DNA of 64,000 bases from Flavobacteriales bacterium (GCA_025210295.1 JAOASC010000033.1:124001-188000), one strand, 5' to 3'. Numbered from the stretch's first letter, positions 8,386 to 18,082 are shown. Numbers and translations: made by a program. Notes: generated by a model from the letters alone, not told the origin.

Positions 8386-9636
8386 ATGAAAACGAGTTTT
8401 TTATTTTTTAGTATTTTATTGTTGTTCACTTTTCTTTCTTGTGAATCAGAAGAAAAAACAGTGCCCCAACCAGAGAAAAAAATAGAAAAAATTGTGGAGC
8501 CAGAACCGGTTATAAAGTATGGGTTTAATTACAATGATTATGTGGTAGATACCAATAGTGTAAAAAAGAACGAAGGGTTGACGCATATTTTACCAAAGTA
8601 TGGAATTAGTGCTGGAACTATTTTTCTCATAGCTGAAAATTTTGATTCAGTATTTGATGTTAGGAAAATAAAACCGAACCATCTTTATACTGCTTTGCAA
8701 ACAAAAGACTCAACGAAAAAGTTGTTGAAATTTATCTATAAAAAAGATGCGATAAATTATGTCGTTTTTGATTTTGAGGATTCATTGAATGTTTATTTAG
8801 GGCAAAAAGAGGTTGTTGTAAAAGAAATGATGGCTGGAGGTGCAGTGACTTCTAGTTTGTGGAATGCTTTTATGGATCAAAACTTATCTCCAGCATTGGT
8901 AGGCAAAGTCACCAAGTTATATGCATGGAGTATCGACTTTTTTGGAATACAGAAAGGAGACTTTTTTAAAGTAATATATGAAGCAAAGTATGTCGATGAT
9001 GAATTTGTAGGAGTGGGAAAAGTCAAATCTGTTTTATTTAATCACTTGGATAAAGACCGTTACTTCTTTAGCTATCAAAGAGACACTCTGCCAGAAAGTT
9101 ATTTTAGTGAAGAAGGAGAAAGTATGAAAAGAGCTTTACTCTCAGCTCCTCTTGAGTTTACTCGTATTTCGTCTAAATTCTCACACCGTCGTTTTCACCC
9201 TGTTTTTAAATATTATAGACCACATCATGGAGTTGATTATGCTGCGCCAATGGGAACAGAAGTTGTTGCTACAGGTAGTGGAGTTGTGACTTTTGCTGGT
9301 TGGGCAGGTCAAGCAGGAAGATTGGTTAAAATAAAACATACAACTGGAGATATTGAAACGAAATACATGCACCTTAGACGTTTTGCAAAAGGAATAAAAA
9401 AAGGAGTGCATGTTAGTCAAGGACAAAAAATTGGAGAAGTAGGAAGTTCAGGAGCGTCAACAGGACCACATTTAGATTATAGGATATATATTAATGGAAA
9501 AGCAGTAGATCCTTTAAGTATCGATATACCAACTGTAGATCCATTAAAAGATAGCGCATTAATTGAATACAAGGCTTTTATTGCTCCTATCAAATTGAAA
9601 TTGGATAATATTGCGGTGGATACAACACAAATATAG
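8386..9636 (+). CDS. M23 (LytM-type) peptidase lipoprotein, possibly degenerate zinc site
   Basis: 416-residue predicted lipoprotein (lipobox FLSC, Cys near 19) in the family of peptidoglycan endopeptidases. Residues about 45-250 form the N-terminal region common to Bacteroidota M23 proteins (PKYGISAGTIF..., then a basic/aromatic domain). The LytM domain spans about 260-385. It has the first zinc motif HHGVD (H280, D284) and YMHLRR. The last motif reads GPHLDYR, so the usual HxH is H362-L-D364. Asp in place of the third ligand His could still hold zinc or may mark a regulatory, non-catalytic member. The next gene starts inside its 3' end (26 bp overlap). Confidence 0.85.
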   Translation: MKTSFLFFSILLLFTFLSCESEEKTVPQPEKKIEKIVEPEPVIKYGFNYNDYVVDTNSVKKNEGLTHILPKYGISAGTIFLIAENFDSVFDVRKIKPNHLYTALQTKDSTKKLLKFIYKKDAINYVVFDFEDSLNVYLGQKEVVVKEMMAGGAVTSSLWNAFMDQNLSPALVGKVTKLYAWSIDFFGIQKGDFFKVIYEAKYVDDEFVGVGKVKSVLFNHLDKDRYFFSYQRDTLPESYFSEEGESMKRALLSAPLEFTRISSKFSHRRFHPVFKYYRPHHGVDYAAPMGTEVVATGSGVVTFAGWAGQAGRLVKIKHTTGDIETKYMHLRRFAKGIKKGVHVSQGQKIGEVGSSGASTGPHLDYRIYINGKAVDPLSIDIPTVDPLKDSALIEYKAFIAPIKLKLDNIAVDTTQI

Positions 9637-10972
9637 TTTTAAGTATAATATTGTTATATTATTTTCCTTTTGTCTGACTTTTTATTATGGTCAGAGAGAC
9701 AATATTTTGCCTTATATTCCTCATGAAAATTCAGATGTTTTATTGTACCCAACTCAAACGATTAAAACAAAAATACATTTGATTTATCGTTATGAAGATG
9801 ATGCTCAAAATTATAATGTAGACAGTGTTAACCTTATCAAAAAACAGTTTGATTGGATTAATGGTTATTATAAAAATTTATCTCCAAGTACTTTAAGGGG
9901 AAAAGATGGAGCATTTCATTATATTCCAGATAGCCGGATAGCATTTAGAATAGATACCATTGATTATTTTGTAGATTCTATTGCTTGGGATAGAATGTTT
10001 ATGAGTTTATATGAAAGGCCTGTTTCCATAGACTCTGTGGATAAAGAACTTGGTAGACTGTACATCAAAAACAGAGATTATAGTAGAATAAAACGAACAG
10101 ATAGCATTCTCCTTGATCAATCTGTATTTAAAGTAGTTTCTAAGAATAAAAATGCTGGGCACAGTTATTTAACGCTTAAAAGTTTACCTGATGTTATTCC
10201 GAGTTCATTTTTTTATTATCGAAAAAGAGACCTGAATTGTGATCGTTATCTTTGGGAAAAATATACCAATAATGATAAGAACTACCTTCATATTTTTTAT
10301 ACCGGAAGTTCTCATAGTAATATTGCTTTTGGTTGTGGACCATCACCATATTTTTTAAATGTTTCTAATTTTATTAAAGGAGGAGACTGGGCAAATGCGC
10401 AACTTTTGGCACATGAAATAGGTCATACTTTAGGCTTGTATCATACCAACACTCCGCAATTTGATGACTTACCTCCTAGTGATAAATTTGGATTTGTTCC
10501 TTGTGATAGTATTCGAACGAGTAATAATATTATGGGGTATAATCAGTGTAGGAATTACTTGTCTCCAATGCAAGTAGGGTACGTACATTATTTATATACA
10601 ACAGATCCTAGTAGGATACGTTTAACAACGGCAAATGAATATCAGCCTGAGCATACTCTTATCATTTTTGAAGATACAGTTTGGAATAAGTCCATGCTTA
10701 TTACAGGAGATCTGGTCGTTAAAAAAAGGCAGACTTTAGTTGTTAATAAGGATGTTCATTTTTCAAAAGGGTCTACGATATATTTAGAAAAAAAAGCTCG
10801 ACTAATCATCAATGAATCCAAACTCTATAATTGTTTTGGAACGAATTGGTTAGGAGTGGTAAAATGTAAGTCTGTTTTTAGACCCAATAAGAATGTTAGA
10901 AGGCCTAAAAACGAAGCTCAAATTATATTAAAAAATAATGCTGTTGTAAAGGATGCTATTTCATTACCGTAA
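9611..10972 (+). CDS. Secreted metzincin-type zinc metalloprotease, probably truncated C-terminus
   Basis: 453-residue predicted exported protease. The N-terminus has a hydrophobic signal (YNIVILFSFCLTFYYG). The zinc motif HEIGHTLGLYH (H268, E269, H272, H278) matches the metzincin HExxHxxGxxH, and NIMGYNQCRNYLSPMQ supplies the Met-turn. This resembles M43/pappalysin-like enzymes. After residue 350 the sequence changes to short hydrophobic strands (LVVKKRQTLVVNKDVHF, STIYLEKKARLIINES) typical of a parallel beta-helix. It stops abruptly with no T9SS sorting domain, and its 3' end overlaps the convergent gene by 17 bp. The start is TTG at 9611 inside the M23 gene; no later start keeps the signal peptide. 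Confidence 0.8.
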   Translation: MRWIQHKYSFKYNIVILFSFCLTFYYGQRDNILPYIPHENSDVLLYPTQTIKTKIHLIYRYEDDAQNYNVDSVNLIKKQFDWINGYYKNLSPSTLRGKDGAFHYIPDSRIAFRIDTIDYFVDSIAWDRMFMSLYERPVSIDSVDKELGRLYIKNRDYSRIKRTDSILLDQSVFKVVSKNKNAGHSYLTLKSLPDVIPSSFFYYRKRDLNCDRYLWEKYTNNDKNYLHIFYTGSSHSNIAFGCGPSPYFLNVSNFIKGGDWANAQLLAHEIGHTLGLYHTNTPQFDDLPPSDKFGFVPCDSIRTSNNIMGYNQCRNYLSPMQVGYVHYLYTTDPSRIRLTTANEYQPEHTLIIFEDTVWNKSMLITGDLVVKKRQTLVVNKDVHFSKGSTIYLEKKARLIINESKLYNCFGTNWLGVVKCKSVFRPNKNVRRPKNEAQIILKNNAVVKDAISLP

Positions 10973-13139
10973 TAAATCCATTGCAAGCAATATTTTCACA
11001 TTGGTTTTCGTCTACTAACTCTAATACATAGTAATATACACCTCCAGAAACATTTTCTGCTTTCCAGTTGTTTTGGTAATTGTCAGAAGAATAAACTAAT
11101 CGTCCCCACCTGTTGTAGATTTTAATTTTAGTGTTAGGATGATATTCTAAATTAGCGATTACAAAAGCTTCATTTTGATTGTCGTCATTGGGTGTAATGA
11201 CGTTGGGTATTGTAATAGAGCAGCCTATAACATCAATATAAGAATCATGATAAGCTTGTTGATTACAAGCATCAGTAACCGTTAATGCATAGTTCCCTGA
11301 TTGAGGGTTTGCAACTGTAAGCTCACCCGTTTGTGAGTTAACAGCTAATGTTCCGTTTCCAGTCCATGAATAGTTAAAAGGTTGGCTTCCTCCAGTTAGG
11401 GTAGGTGTGAGAATTAAATTTTCTCCAATACAATGAAATGTTGGCGCAACTACAGAAAGGTTTATGGGATTAATACTTACATTAACGGTAACACTATCGA
11501 CTGCTACAGTACCGCATGTGTCTGTCATTGTAACCGTATAAGTTGTTGTTTGTGTTGGTGAAACCAAAGAAGATTCACCCATACTACCAGTGCTCCATAA
11601 ATAGCTTAATGGTTGAGCTCCTCCTGTTGCATTTGCCTCAAGAAGAATAAATCCTGTGCCGCATAGTGTTGTATCATTCATATTTGCTTGTATAGCATCT
11701 GGAGTGTCAAAAATAATTCGCACAGTATCAGCTATAGAGGCAATGTTACAAGCGTCGTAGGCGGTCACAATATATTCCGTTGTTTGAGAGGGAGAGACAT
11801 ATATGGAGTCACCATTAGCTCCATTATTCCATTGGTAGGTATAAGGAGCAATTCCTCCTAAAGCATGGGCATTTATCATGATAGAATCTATAGGGCAATT
11901 TAGGGTTATATCTTCCATAGCAACAACATTATATTCATAATCTTCAACGATATACAAAGTTCCTGAGGTTACAACAGTGTCGCCACATGGGGTGATGGTA
12001 TAAACATTTATTGTTAGTTCTTCATCACCTTCAGCAATACCATCTGCTATCGTAGAAATGTTTAGTATAGCCGTATCATTACCTGCAGCAAAGAATATGC
12101 TGTCGGCAATCGCATCATAATCAACCCCATTTGTTGCGGATCCCAAGATGTCTATATCTAAGGTTAAATCGCCTATTGTATCTGGTCTTACAAATGTAAA
12201 AGCAGCATCAATACATCCTTCTAAAACTGCGGTGTCACCAACGATGGAGTTTAAACTTGAAGCAGCTGAAATATTCACTTCCACAGCATTTGAAGAAAAA
12301 CTTCCCCCTTCTATGAATACACCAGAATCATAAGCTTCATCTCCAGCATCTCCAATAGCCAGTTTAATATGATAAGTTTGGTTACAATTTACAGCAGCTT
12401 TAGCTTGTAATACTACGGTTTTTCCGTCATACTCATAATCATTAGTAGTATTTTGAGTATAAAAAACGTTATAAGAAGCCCATGCTGGGTCAATAGCAGC
12501 ACAAGTGGCAGGAAAGCCAAAAGCACCTGCTACACCAGGATTTATGGTGTTGATGGATACAGGTGTAGATGTAAAATTGATTGGGTTAGATGGGTCAGGA
12601 ACTAATGCAATGTTGTATGCTGTATAATTTCCACCAGCTGGATTAGGCCCCGTTAGAAAAAAGCCGAAAGCATCGTTTACTGTTCCGCAGACATATTCTT
12701 CATACTCTTCGGAAGCAAATACATAGTTAAACTTGATGGTGTCTCCTTGAGGAACAAAATCAAACTCTACCACACATTGATCAAAAATTTGATTGGGAGT
12801 TATGGATTGTAAATCTGGGTCTACTCCAAGCGTTAATCCGCCATTTCCTCCTAGGCTAACTCCTCCTCCTGTATTTAAGAAGCTGGCCATTTGTACATCT
12901 CCAGTCCCCAAAATTAAACCACTTGAAATCCCTGTAGAATTTGATAAATCGCTAAATTCTCCAACTTGCTCTTCCACAAAGCCAGCAGAGCCTCCATTGT
13001 ATTGAATGTTTGATACACTAACACCGTTTCCAACCAAGACATTTTGGACATAACTAGCAACAGAAGCGTTGTTGTTTACAGTTACCTGGGCATTAGCAAA
13101 AAATGGAATGGTAGCAATTAGGTATATTATTTTTTTCAT
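10956..13139 (-). CDS. T9SS type B secreted protein with choice-of-anchor L domain
   Basis: 727-residue exported surface protein. The signal peptide ends at NAQ (residue 18). Residues about 20-285 match the choice-of-anchor L domain, with GNGVSVSNIQYNGG, a Gly-rich stretch and FNYVFASEEYEEYVCG. A Calx-beta-like segment follows (about 290-400; DGIAEGDEELTINVY). Three Ig-like/SprB-type repeats (about 405-640) carry the phrase GGxxPxxYxW. The C-terminus (about 645-727) is a gliding-motility-associated type B sorting domain: ITIPNVITPNDD, IKIYNRWGRLVY, GGVYYYVLE. Such proteins are carried to the surface by the T9SS; the ligand is unknown. Confidence 0.9.
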   Translation of the reverse strand: MKKIIYLIATIPFFANAQVTVNNNASVASYVQNVLVGNGVSVSNIQYNGGSAGFVEEQVGEFSDLSNSTGISSGLILGTGDVQMASFLNTGGGVSLGGNGGLTLGVDPDLQSITPNQIFDQCVVEFDFVPQGDTIKFNYVFASEEYEEYVCGTVNDAFGFFLTGPNPAGGNYTAYNIALVPDPSNPINFTSTPVSINTINPGVAGAFGFPATCAAIDPAWASYNVFYTQNTTNDYEYDGKTVVLQAKAAVNCNQTYHIKLAIGDAGDEAYDSGVFIEGGSFSSNAVEVNISAASSLNSIVGDTAVLEGCIDAAFTFVRPDTIGDLTLDIDILGSATNGVDYDAIADSIFFAAGNDTAILNISTIADGIAEGDEELTINVYTITPCGDTVVTSGTLYIVEDYEYNVVAMEDITLNCPIDSIMINAHALGGIAPYTYQWNNGANGDSIYVSPSQTTEYIVTAYDACNIASIADTVRIIFDTPDAIQANMNDTTLCGTGFILLEANATGGAQPLSYLWSTGSMGESSLVSPTQTTTYTVTMTDTCGTVAVDSVTVNVSINPINLSVVAPTFHCIGENLILTPTLTGGSQPFNYSWTGNGTLAVNSQTGELTVANPQSGNYALTVTDACNQQAYHDSYIDVIGCSITIPNVITPNDDNQNEAFVIANLEYHPNTKIKIYNRWGRLVYSSDNYQNNWKAENVSGGVYYYVLELVDENQCENIACNGFITVMK

Positions 13140-13294
13140 GAGAATATGGAATTATAAACTTAGGACTCTAAATAGGCGTAATAGGTTGCCTTTAAGTAAA
13201 TTAAAAGTTGGAATTATATTCCCACATTTGACTATAAGCAGTATCTTAGGCAAGATTTTTGAAACTTTAAATAAGATTTATAGTTAAAGCCATT

Positions 13295-13762
13295 ATGATG
13301 CGTATAAAAGGAATAGTTTTAATTGTTGTGACAATCATTACTTTAAGTGGTTGTTTTGAGTATGAGGACGTTGATTTTAAAGGGGTTCAAAACTTTAGTT
13401 TAGCTGATAGAACAAAAGAAAATGTTTTAATAAGGTTGGATTTAAAAGTAGACAATCCCAACACCTATAATATTACCATTAAGCCGACAACATTGGATGT
13501 ATTTATTAATGGCAAACATGCTGGTAAAACTAAAATGAAAGATAAAATAGTTTTGAAGAAAAATACGACTGGAGTATACCCACTATATCTTCAAGCGAAG
13601 ACTAAAGAAATTATGGGAGCTGTAACAGGTTCTTTAGGTTCGTTATTTTCTGGTAAAGTTAAAGTTGGGGTAAAAGGGAACGTCAAAGCCAAAGTTTATG
13701 GTGTAGGGAAGAAGTTTTATTTGAATGAAGAAGAAACTGTTAGCTTAAAAGGTTTAATGTAG
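13295..13762 (+). CDS. LEA14/WHy-type lipoprotein
   Basis: 155-residue predicted lipoprotein (lipobox LSGC, Cys near 20) with one LEA type 2 (WHy) beta-sandwich: LIRLDLKVDNPNTYNITIKPTTLDVFINGKHAG is characteristic. A Gly/Val-rich strand region completes the fold. In Bacteroidota these proteins are common single-domain envelope lipoproteins without a tested function. Two in-frame ATGs lie at 13295 and 13298 and both fit. murI follows 51 bp downstream on the same strand. Confidence 0.85.
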   Translation: MMRIKGIVLIVVTIITLSGCFEYEDVDFKGVQNFSLADRTKENVLIRLDLKVDNPNTYNITIKPTTLDVFINGKHAGKTKMKDKIVLKKNTTGVYPLYLQAKTKEIMGAVTGSLGSLFSGKVKVGVKGNVKAKVYGVGKKFYLNEEETVSLKGLM

Positions 13763-13813
13763 CCAAAATCTAATTTAAGAATTAATTTAACGAGAAGTTA
13801 ACCAGAGATAGCA

Positions 13814-14611
13814 ATGAATAATCATCCAATTGGAATATTTGATTCAGGAGTGGGAGGTTTGACAGTATGGAAAACATTGCTCAAAATTTTTAAAAATGAG
13901 TCGTTTGTTTATTATGCAGACAATAAAAATTGTCCATACGGGAATAAAACCGATCAAGAGATTACCGATTTAAGTAAAGCGATTGTTGAGTTTTTGATTG
14001 CCCAAAATTGTAAAATGATTATTGTCGCTTGTAATACTGCCACATCAGCAGCTATTCAAACGTTACGGTCGACCTACACAATACCCATTGTTGGAATTGA
14101 GCCAGCAATTAAACCCGCTTCAATTTTGACAAAAACTGGCAATGTAGGTGTTTTGGCTACCCAAGGAACAATTAATGGAGGACATTTTAAAACTACTTCA
14201 GAGAAATTTGCTAAGAATAAAAATGTGATTACTCAAATAGGCTATGGGCTTGTTAAATTGGTTGAAGAGAATAAGGTTTATTCTGTAGAGATGGAGGCTT
14301 TACTTAAACAGTATATTGAACCAATGTTGGAAGAGGAAGTGGATTATATTGTATTAGGGTGCACCCATTACCCTCTTCTAACGGAGCAAATTCATAAAAT
14401 TACAGGAGGAAATATTGAGTTGTTAGAACCATCGGAGGCCATCGCTAAGCAGACAAGAAAAATATTAGAGGAAGCTCATTTATTGAGTGATAGTCCTGAA
14501 AGATCAACTCAAATTTATACATCAGGAGATGCCGTCAATTTGATTGAGCAGATATTGGAACAACTTAAAATTGATCAACAAGAAAAAATAGAAGTTTATC
14601 GGTTAGTATAG
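13814..14611 (+). CDS. murI: Glutamate racemase
   Basis: Makes D-glutamate from L-glutamate for peptidoglycan stem peptides in the cytoplasm, without a cofactor. The two catalytic Cys residues are present: C73 in VACNTATS and C183 in GCTHYPLL. The substrate-binding start (GIFDSGVGGLTV) and NCPYGNK are also clear. Length 265 aa is normal. It sits among envelope genes with the LEA lipoprotein upstream. Confidence 0.97.
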   Translation: MNNHPIGIFDSGVGGLTVWKTLLKIFKNESFVYYADNKNCPYGNKTDQEITDLSKAIVEFLIAQNCKMIIVACNTATSAAIQTLRSTYTIPIVGIEPAIKPASILTKTGNVGVLATQGTINGGHFKTTSEKFAKNKNVITQIGYGLVKLVEENKVYSVEMEALLKQYIEPMLEEEVDYIVLGCTHYPLLTEQIHKITGGNIELLEPSEAIAKQTRKILEEAHLLSDSPERSTQIYTSGDAVNLIEQILEQLKIDQQEKIEVYRLV

Positions 14612-14672
14612 CTTAGGATTGGGTATCGATAAAAAGTCATTATATTCGTAACTTTACACAGGTTAAATTATT

Positions 14673-15647
14673 ATGGAGGAACAAGCAAATAAAGGAAAAA
14701 AGAAAGATGGAATTTATATTGTAATCATCGTTTTATTATTAGCTGGAATAGGTTATTTAGCTTTTGCATTGGGAGAAGCCAATAAACAAAATAAAACACA
14801 TGAATCTTCAATAACTGCATTGTTGAAAGAGAAAGAGGACCTCAATACGATTCTTAAAAACTCTGGAATTATAGAAGAGTCTGATGATGCAGCTCTTCGA
14901 CAAAATTTGGTTAGTCTATTGGATCAATATGATAATATTGAAATAGAAAATCAAGAGATGCAAGATAGTATAGATAACCAAAGAGCACGTATCACAAGTC
15001 TAATCGAAGAGGTTGATGGATTAAAAAATCAACAAAAGAGAGATTGGGGAAGAATTTATAAGCTAAAGAAGGAGACAGAAACCCTGCGAGATATTATGAA
15101 AGGGTATATCCATACGATAGATTCCTTAAATACATTAAATGGGAAATTACAAAATACCATTATCATTAAGGATAACCAGATTACTGAGGTGTCTTCAGAA
15201 AGAGATCAAGTGAAATCTGAGCTGGACAAAACCAAGAATATGGTGGCTTTAGGATCTGTTTTACAAACTGCTGGAATTACAGCTAATGCCATTATTGTAA
15301 AAAATAGTGGAAAGCAGGTTGAAACTTCTAGAGCTAAACGAACAAATATGATAAAGTCCTGCTTTACCATTATAGAAAATAAAATAGCTAAAGCAGGAAA
15401 TAAAGAAATCATAATGGTAGTGATTGATCCTAATGGAAAAGTCTTAAAAAATAGCTCATCCTTTAATTTTGATGCTAAGGGAGCTTCAAAAGCTGGAAGT
15501 GTGAAAAGACAAATTAATTACCAAAATCAAAATGTGGATTTATGTATTTACTTTGAGGTAGAAGGTAAAATAGATCCAGGTACTTATACAACTGAAATAT
15601 ATGCTGAAGGAGCCAAAATTGGTTCAACAACTTTTGCCTTGAAATAA
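14673..15647 (+). CDS. Membrane-anchored coiled-coil protein, function unknown
   Basis: 324 residues. A short charged cytoplasmic start (EEQANKGKKK) leads to one membrane segment (residues about 13-32). Then comes a long heptad-rich coiled coil (about 40-185, Glu/Lys/Asp-rich). A compact C-terminal beta domain (about 225-324) contains MVVIDPNGKVL and YFEVEGKIDPGTYTTEIYAEG. The orientation suggests the coiled coil and beta domain are periplasmic. It is followed after 10 bp by the DUF4837 lipoprotein, so the two are probably co-transcribed. A TAACTTTA element at 14648-14655 may be its promoter. I do not recognise a named family. Confidence 0.75.
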   Translation: MEEQANKGKKKDGIYIVIIVLLLAGIGYLAFALGEANKQNKTHESSITALLKEKEDLNTILKNSGIIEESDDAALRQNLVSLLDQYDNIEIENQEMQDSIDNQRARITSLIEEVDGLKNQQKRDWGRIYKLKKETETLRDIMKGYIHTIDSLNTLNGKLQNTIIIKDNQITEVSSERDQVKSELDKTKNMVALGSVLQTAGITANAIIVKNSGKQVETSRAKRTNMIKSCFTIIENKIAKAGNKEIIMVVIDPNGKVLKNSSSFNFDAKGASKAGSVKRQINYQNQNVDLCIYFEVEGKIDPGTYTTEIYAEGAKIGSTTFALK

Positions 15648-15657
15648 AAACTAAACT

Positions 15658-16689
15658 ATGAAATACTTTTTTGTTATTGCTACATTTATCTTTATGACGC
15701 TATCATTGAATAGTTGTATTGATGATGGGTTTTCCGAGCTAGATTTAAAAGAACAAGCGAATGGGGCTCCTGGTAGAATTGTGGTTGTATTAGACAAACC
15801 ATACTGGGAAACGAACCTTGCTAAAGCTATCAAAGAAACTTTAGGAAAACCTGTTGAAACTTTGCCTCAACAAGAGCCTTTGTTTGATGTTTTAATTGTA
15901 GATAACTCATCTTTTGATCAAGCGTTAAAAACAAATCATACCGTTTTGATTTTTGAGGTGAATAAAGCGAGGAAATCTATCTCACTGAATTTTAATGATC
16001 CTACTAAAGATATTTGGGCAAAGGGACAGAAAGTTTATAAAATTTCGGGAGGAAATACGGTCGATATTACTGATCAGTATATGTTGTATGCTCCGACTTT
16101 GATTAATGAATTGAGTGCTTCAGCAATAACAGGTTTGCAAGAAGAATATAAGAAAGGGTATAACAAAGCAATAAAAGAGGAACTAGAGATTACTATGGAT
16201 TTATCGATGAATGTTCCCAACACTATGAAAGTAGCAGAAAACTTTAATGAGTTAATCTGGATGCAACAAATACGATCAAAACATTCAGACGGTCTAAATC
16301 ATGAAATTCAACAAGGTTTATTGGTTTATACCTATCCGTTTATTGATGATAGTACTTTTACATTAGAATATCAATTGAATAAAAGAGATAGTGTTCTTAA
16401 AAAGTATATCCATGGTGAGAAAGAGGGTACTTATATGGCTACAGAGCGATCACCTAGTTTTTATCCAGAATATGTTGAGAAAGAGTATAATGAGAATTAT
16501 GTTTTTGAAATGAAAGGCCTTTGGAAAATGGAAAATAGTTTAATGGGAGGCCCATTTATTAGTGTGAGTCAAGTTGACAAAGAAAAAAATAGAGTCATTA
16601 CTGTTGAGGGGTATATTTTTGCTCCAAAATTTCAAAAACAACCCTATTTAAGAGAATTGGAAGCCATGATTTATTCATTAGATTTTTAA
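15658..16689 (+). CDS. DUF4837 family lipoprotein
   Basis: 343-residue lipoprotein (lipobox LNSC, Cys near 20). The characteristic DUF4837 start is visible after the anchor: APGRIVVVLDKPYWETNLAKAIKETLGKP, followed by the QQEPLFDVLIVD stretch. The family is confined to Bacteroidota and has no known function. It follows the coiled-coil membrane protein by 10 bp on the same strand, so a joint envelope role is possible. Confidence 0.88.
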   Translation: MKYFFVIATFIFMTLSLNSCIDDGFSELDLKEQANGAPGRIVVVLDKPYWETNLAKAIKETLGKPVETLPQQEPLFDVLIVDNSSFDQALKTNHTVLIFEVNKARKSISLNFNDPTKDIWAKGQKVYKISGGNTVDITDQYMLYAPTLINELSASAITGLQEEYKKGYNKAIKEELEITMDLSMNVPNTMKVAENFNELIWMQQIRSKHSDGLNHEIQQGLLVYTYPFIDDSTFTLEYQLNKRDSVLKKYIHGEKEGTYMATERSPSFYPEYVEKEYNENYVFEMKGLWKMENSLMGGPFISVSQVDKEKNRVITVEGYIFAPKFQKQPYLRELEAMIYSLDF

Positions 16690-16800
16690 TCACTTTAACA
16701 GGCTTATTTTCTAAAGAGTATAAAAATTAACCAGCCTTTGTGTATAGGTTTTAGTGTTAAGTTCAAAAGGTATTGTTAAAGGCTTTACCTTTCCCCTTGT

Positions 16801-17358
16801 ATGAGTACCATAGATATTGTTATTGTTGTTCCACTTATTTGGGCTGCTTACAGAGGGTTTAAAAAAGGGTTGATTATTGAAATAAGTAGTTTGATTGCCC
16901 TTGGTTTAGGCGTATGGGGGGCGATTCATTTTTCTGATTATATTGCTGAAATTATTACTGGTAAAGTAGAGGATAAATATGTTCCCTTAGCTTCATTTAC
17001 AGTCACCTTTATTTTAATTGTCGCAAGTGTTTTTGTTTTAGGTAAAATTTTGGAAAAGTTTATTAATTTAATTCAATTAAAATTGGTAAATAAAGCTGCT
17101 GGAGCTGGTTTTGGTGTAATAAAAGTGCTTTTAATAATTAGTGTGATTTTGGTCATTATTAATTCTTATGACGAGCAACTCAATTTGATTCCTCAAGAAG
17201 TTAAAGATGAGTCGGCGTTGTATTATCCGCTTTCAGATTTTTCCCAAACAGTGATCCCTGCTTTAAAGGAAAACAAAATGTTTGAGCAAGTTGAGGTTCC
17301 ATCTGTGAATGTAGATTCTTTACTTATAGATAAAGCAATTGAGAGTCAACTCCATTAA
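16801..17358 (+). CDS. CvpA family membrane protein
   Basis: 185-residue inner-membrane protein with four predicted membrane segments and the CvpA-family start IDIVIVVPLIWAAYRGFKKGL. A second signature, VNKAAGAGFGVIKVLL, lies near residue 100. In E. coli CvpA is linked to colicin V production and envelope stress; the biochemical role is unsettled. The C-terminal tail (about 120-185) is soluble. It converges with the cbb3-associated SafE gene, leaving only 13 bp between stops. Confidence 0.85.
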   Translation: MSTIDIVIVVPLIWAAYRGFKKGLIIEISSLIALGLGVWGAIHFSDYIAEIITGKVEDKYVPLASFTVTFILIVASVFVLGKILEKFINLIQLKLVNKAAGAGFGVIKVLLIISVILVIINSYDEQLNLIPQEVKDESALYYPLSDFSQTVIPALKENKMFEQVEVPSVNVDSLLIDKAIESQLH

Positions 17359-17371
17359 TGAATATTACCAA

Positions 17372-18082
17372 CTAGTGGTGACAACAACTTTTAACTTCTG
17401 TTCCATCTTCACTCAAAGGGGGGCTGATATAAGGAATATCTAGGTTCATACCTCTTAGAATAAAGAGAATACCAAATAAAACCATTACATAAGGAATTGC
17501 TCTGGTCATTTTGTTGCGTATAGTGGCCGATATTGAACTAGAAAAGTAAGGTAATGCAAAAAGCATAGGTAATGTTCCCAGTCCAAAGAAAAGCATAAAT
17601 AAAGCTCCCGAACTGATGCTTCCATAGGCAACAGATCCAACCATAGCAACCCATACTAGACCACATGGGAGCAGACCATTTAATAGCCCAAGAATGAGTA
17701 AAGATGAGTTCGATTTTTTTGTTAGATATTTCCCCAATTTATTTTTTACCCAGTTGTTGAATTTTAGGTATAAAGAACTGGTAAATTTTACATTTTTTAA
17801 AATACGTGGAAGTAATACAGAAATAATAATAAGAATACCAATAGTGATACTAACATACTGTAAAATACCAGCAAGCTTTAACCCTGTTCCAAATACTCCT
17901 AATAATGTTCCAAGTAGAACATACGTCGTTATTCTTCCAAAATTATAAAACAATATTCCTATTGTTTTAGTAAGGTTATTTGTACGATTTAATGGTAAAG
18001 CAAAGGCAATTGGACCACACATTCCCACACAGTGGAAACTGCCTGCAAATCCCATTATAAAAGCTGCTGTGATTAAGTCCAT
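17372..18082 (-). CDS. SafE/UreH-type membrane protein of the cbb3 oxidase locus
   Basis: 236-residue polytopic membrane protein of the sulfite exporter TauE/SafE-like (DsbD transmembrane-like) family, with the signature GFAGSFHCVGMCGPIAFALPL and the matched LLNGLLPCGLVWVA. The paired Cys residues in these helices are typical of family members linked to metal delivery or redox work during oxidase assembly. It ends in a Cys/His tail (SCCHH) that could bind copper. It follows ccoH by 2 bp, so it belongs to the ccoGH operon. A role in copper supply to the oxidase is inferred from context. Confidence 0.85.
   Translation of the reverse strand: MDLITAAFIMGFAGSFHCVGMCGPIAFALPLNRTNNLTKTIGILFYNFGRITTYVLLGTLLGVFGTGLKLAGILQYVSITIGILIIISVLLPRILKNVKFTSSLYLKFNNWVKNKLGKYLTKKSNSSLLILGLLNGLLPCGLVWVAMVGSVAYGSISSGALFMLFFGLGTLPMLFALPYFSSSISATIRNKMTRAIPYVMVLFGILFILRGMNLDIPYISPPLSEDGTEVKSCCHH

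Noticed and set aside
13069..13287. Open frame of 72 aa over the T9SS gene start and the following gap
   Set aside because: Mostly antisense to a signal peptide, no family resemblance; the gap at 13140-13294 shows no gene.
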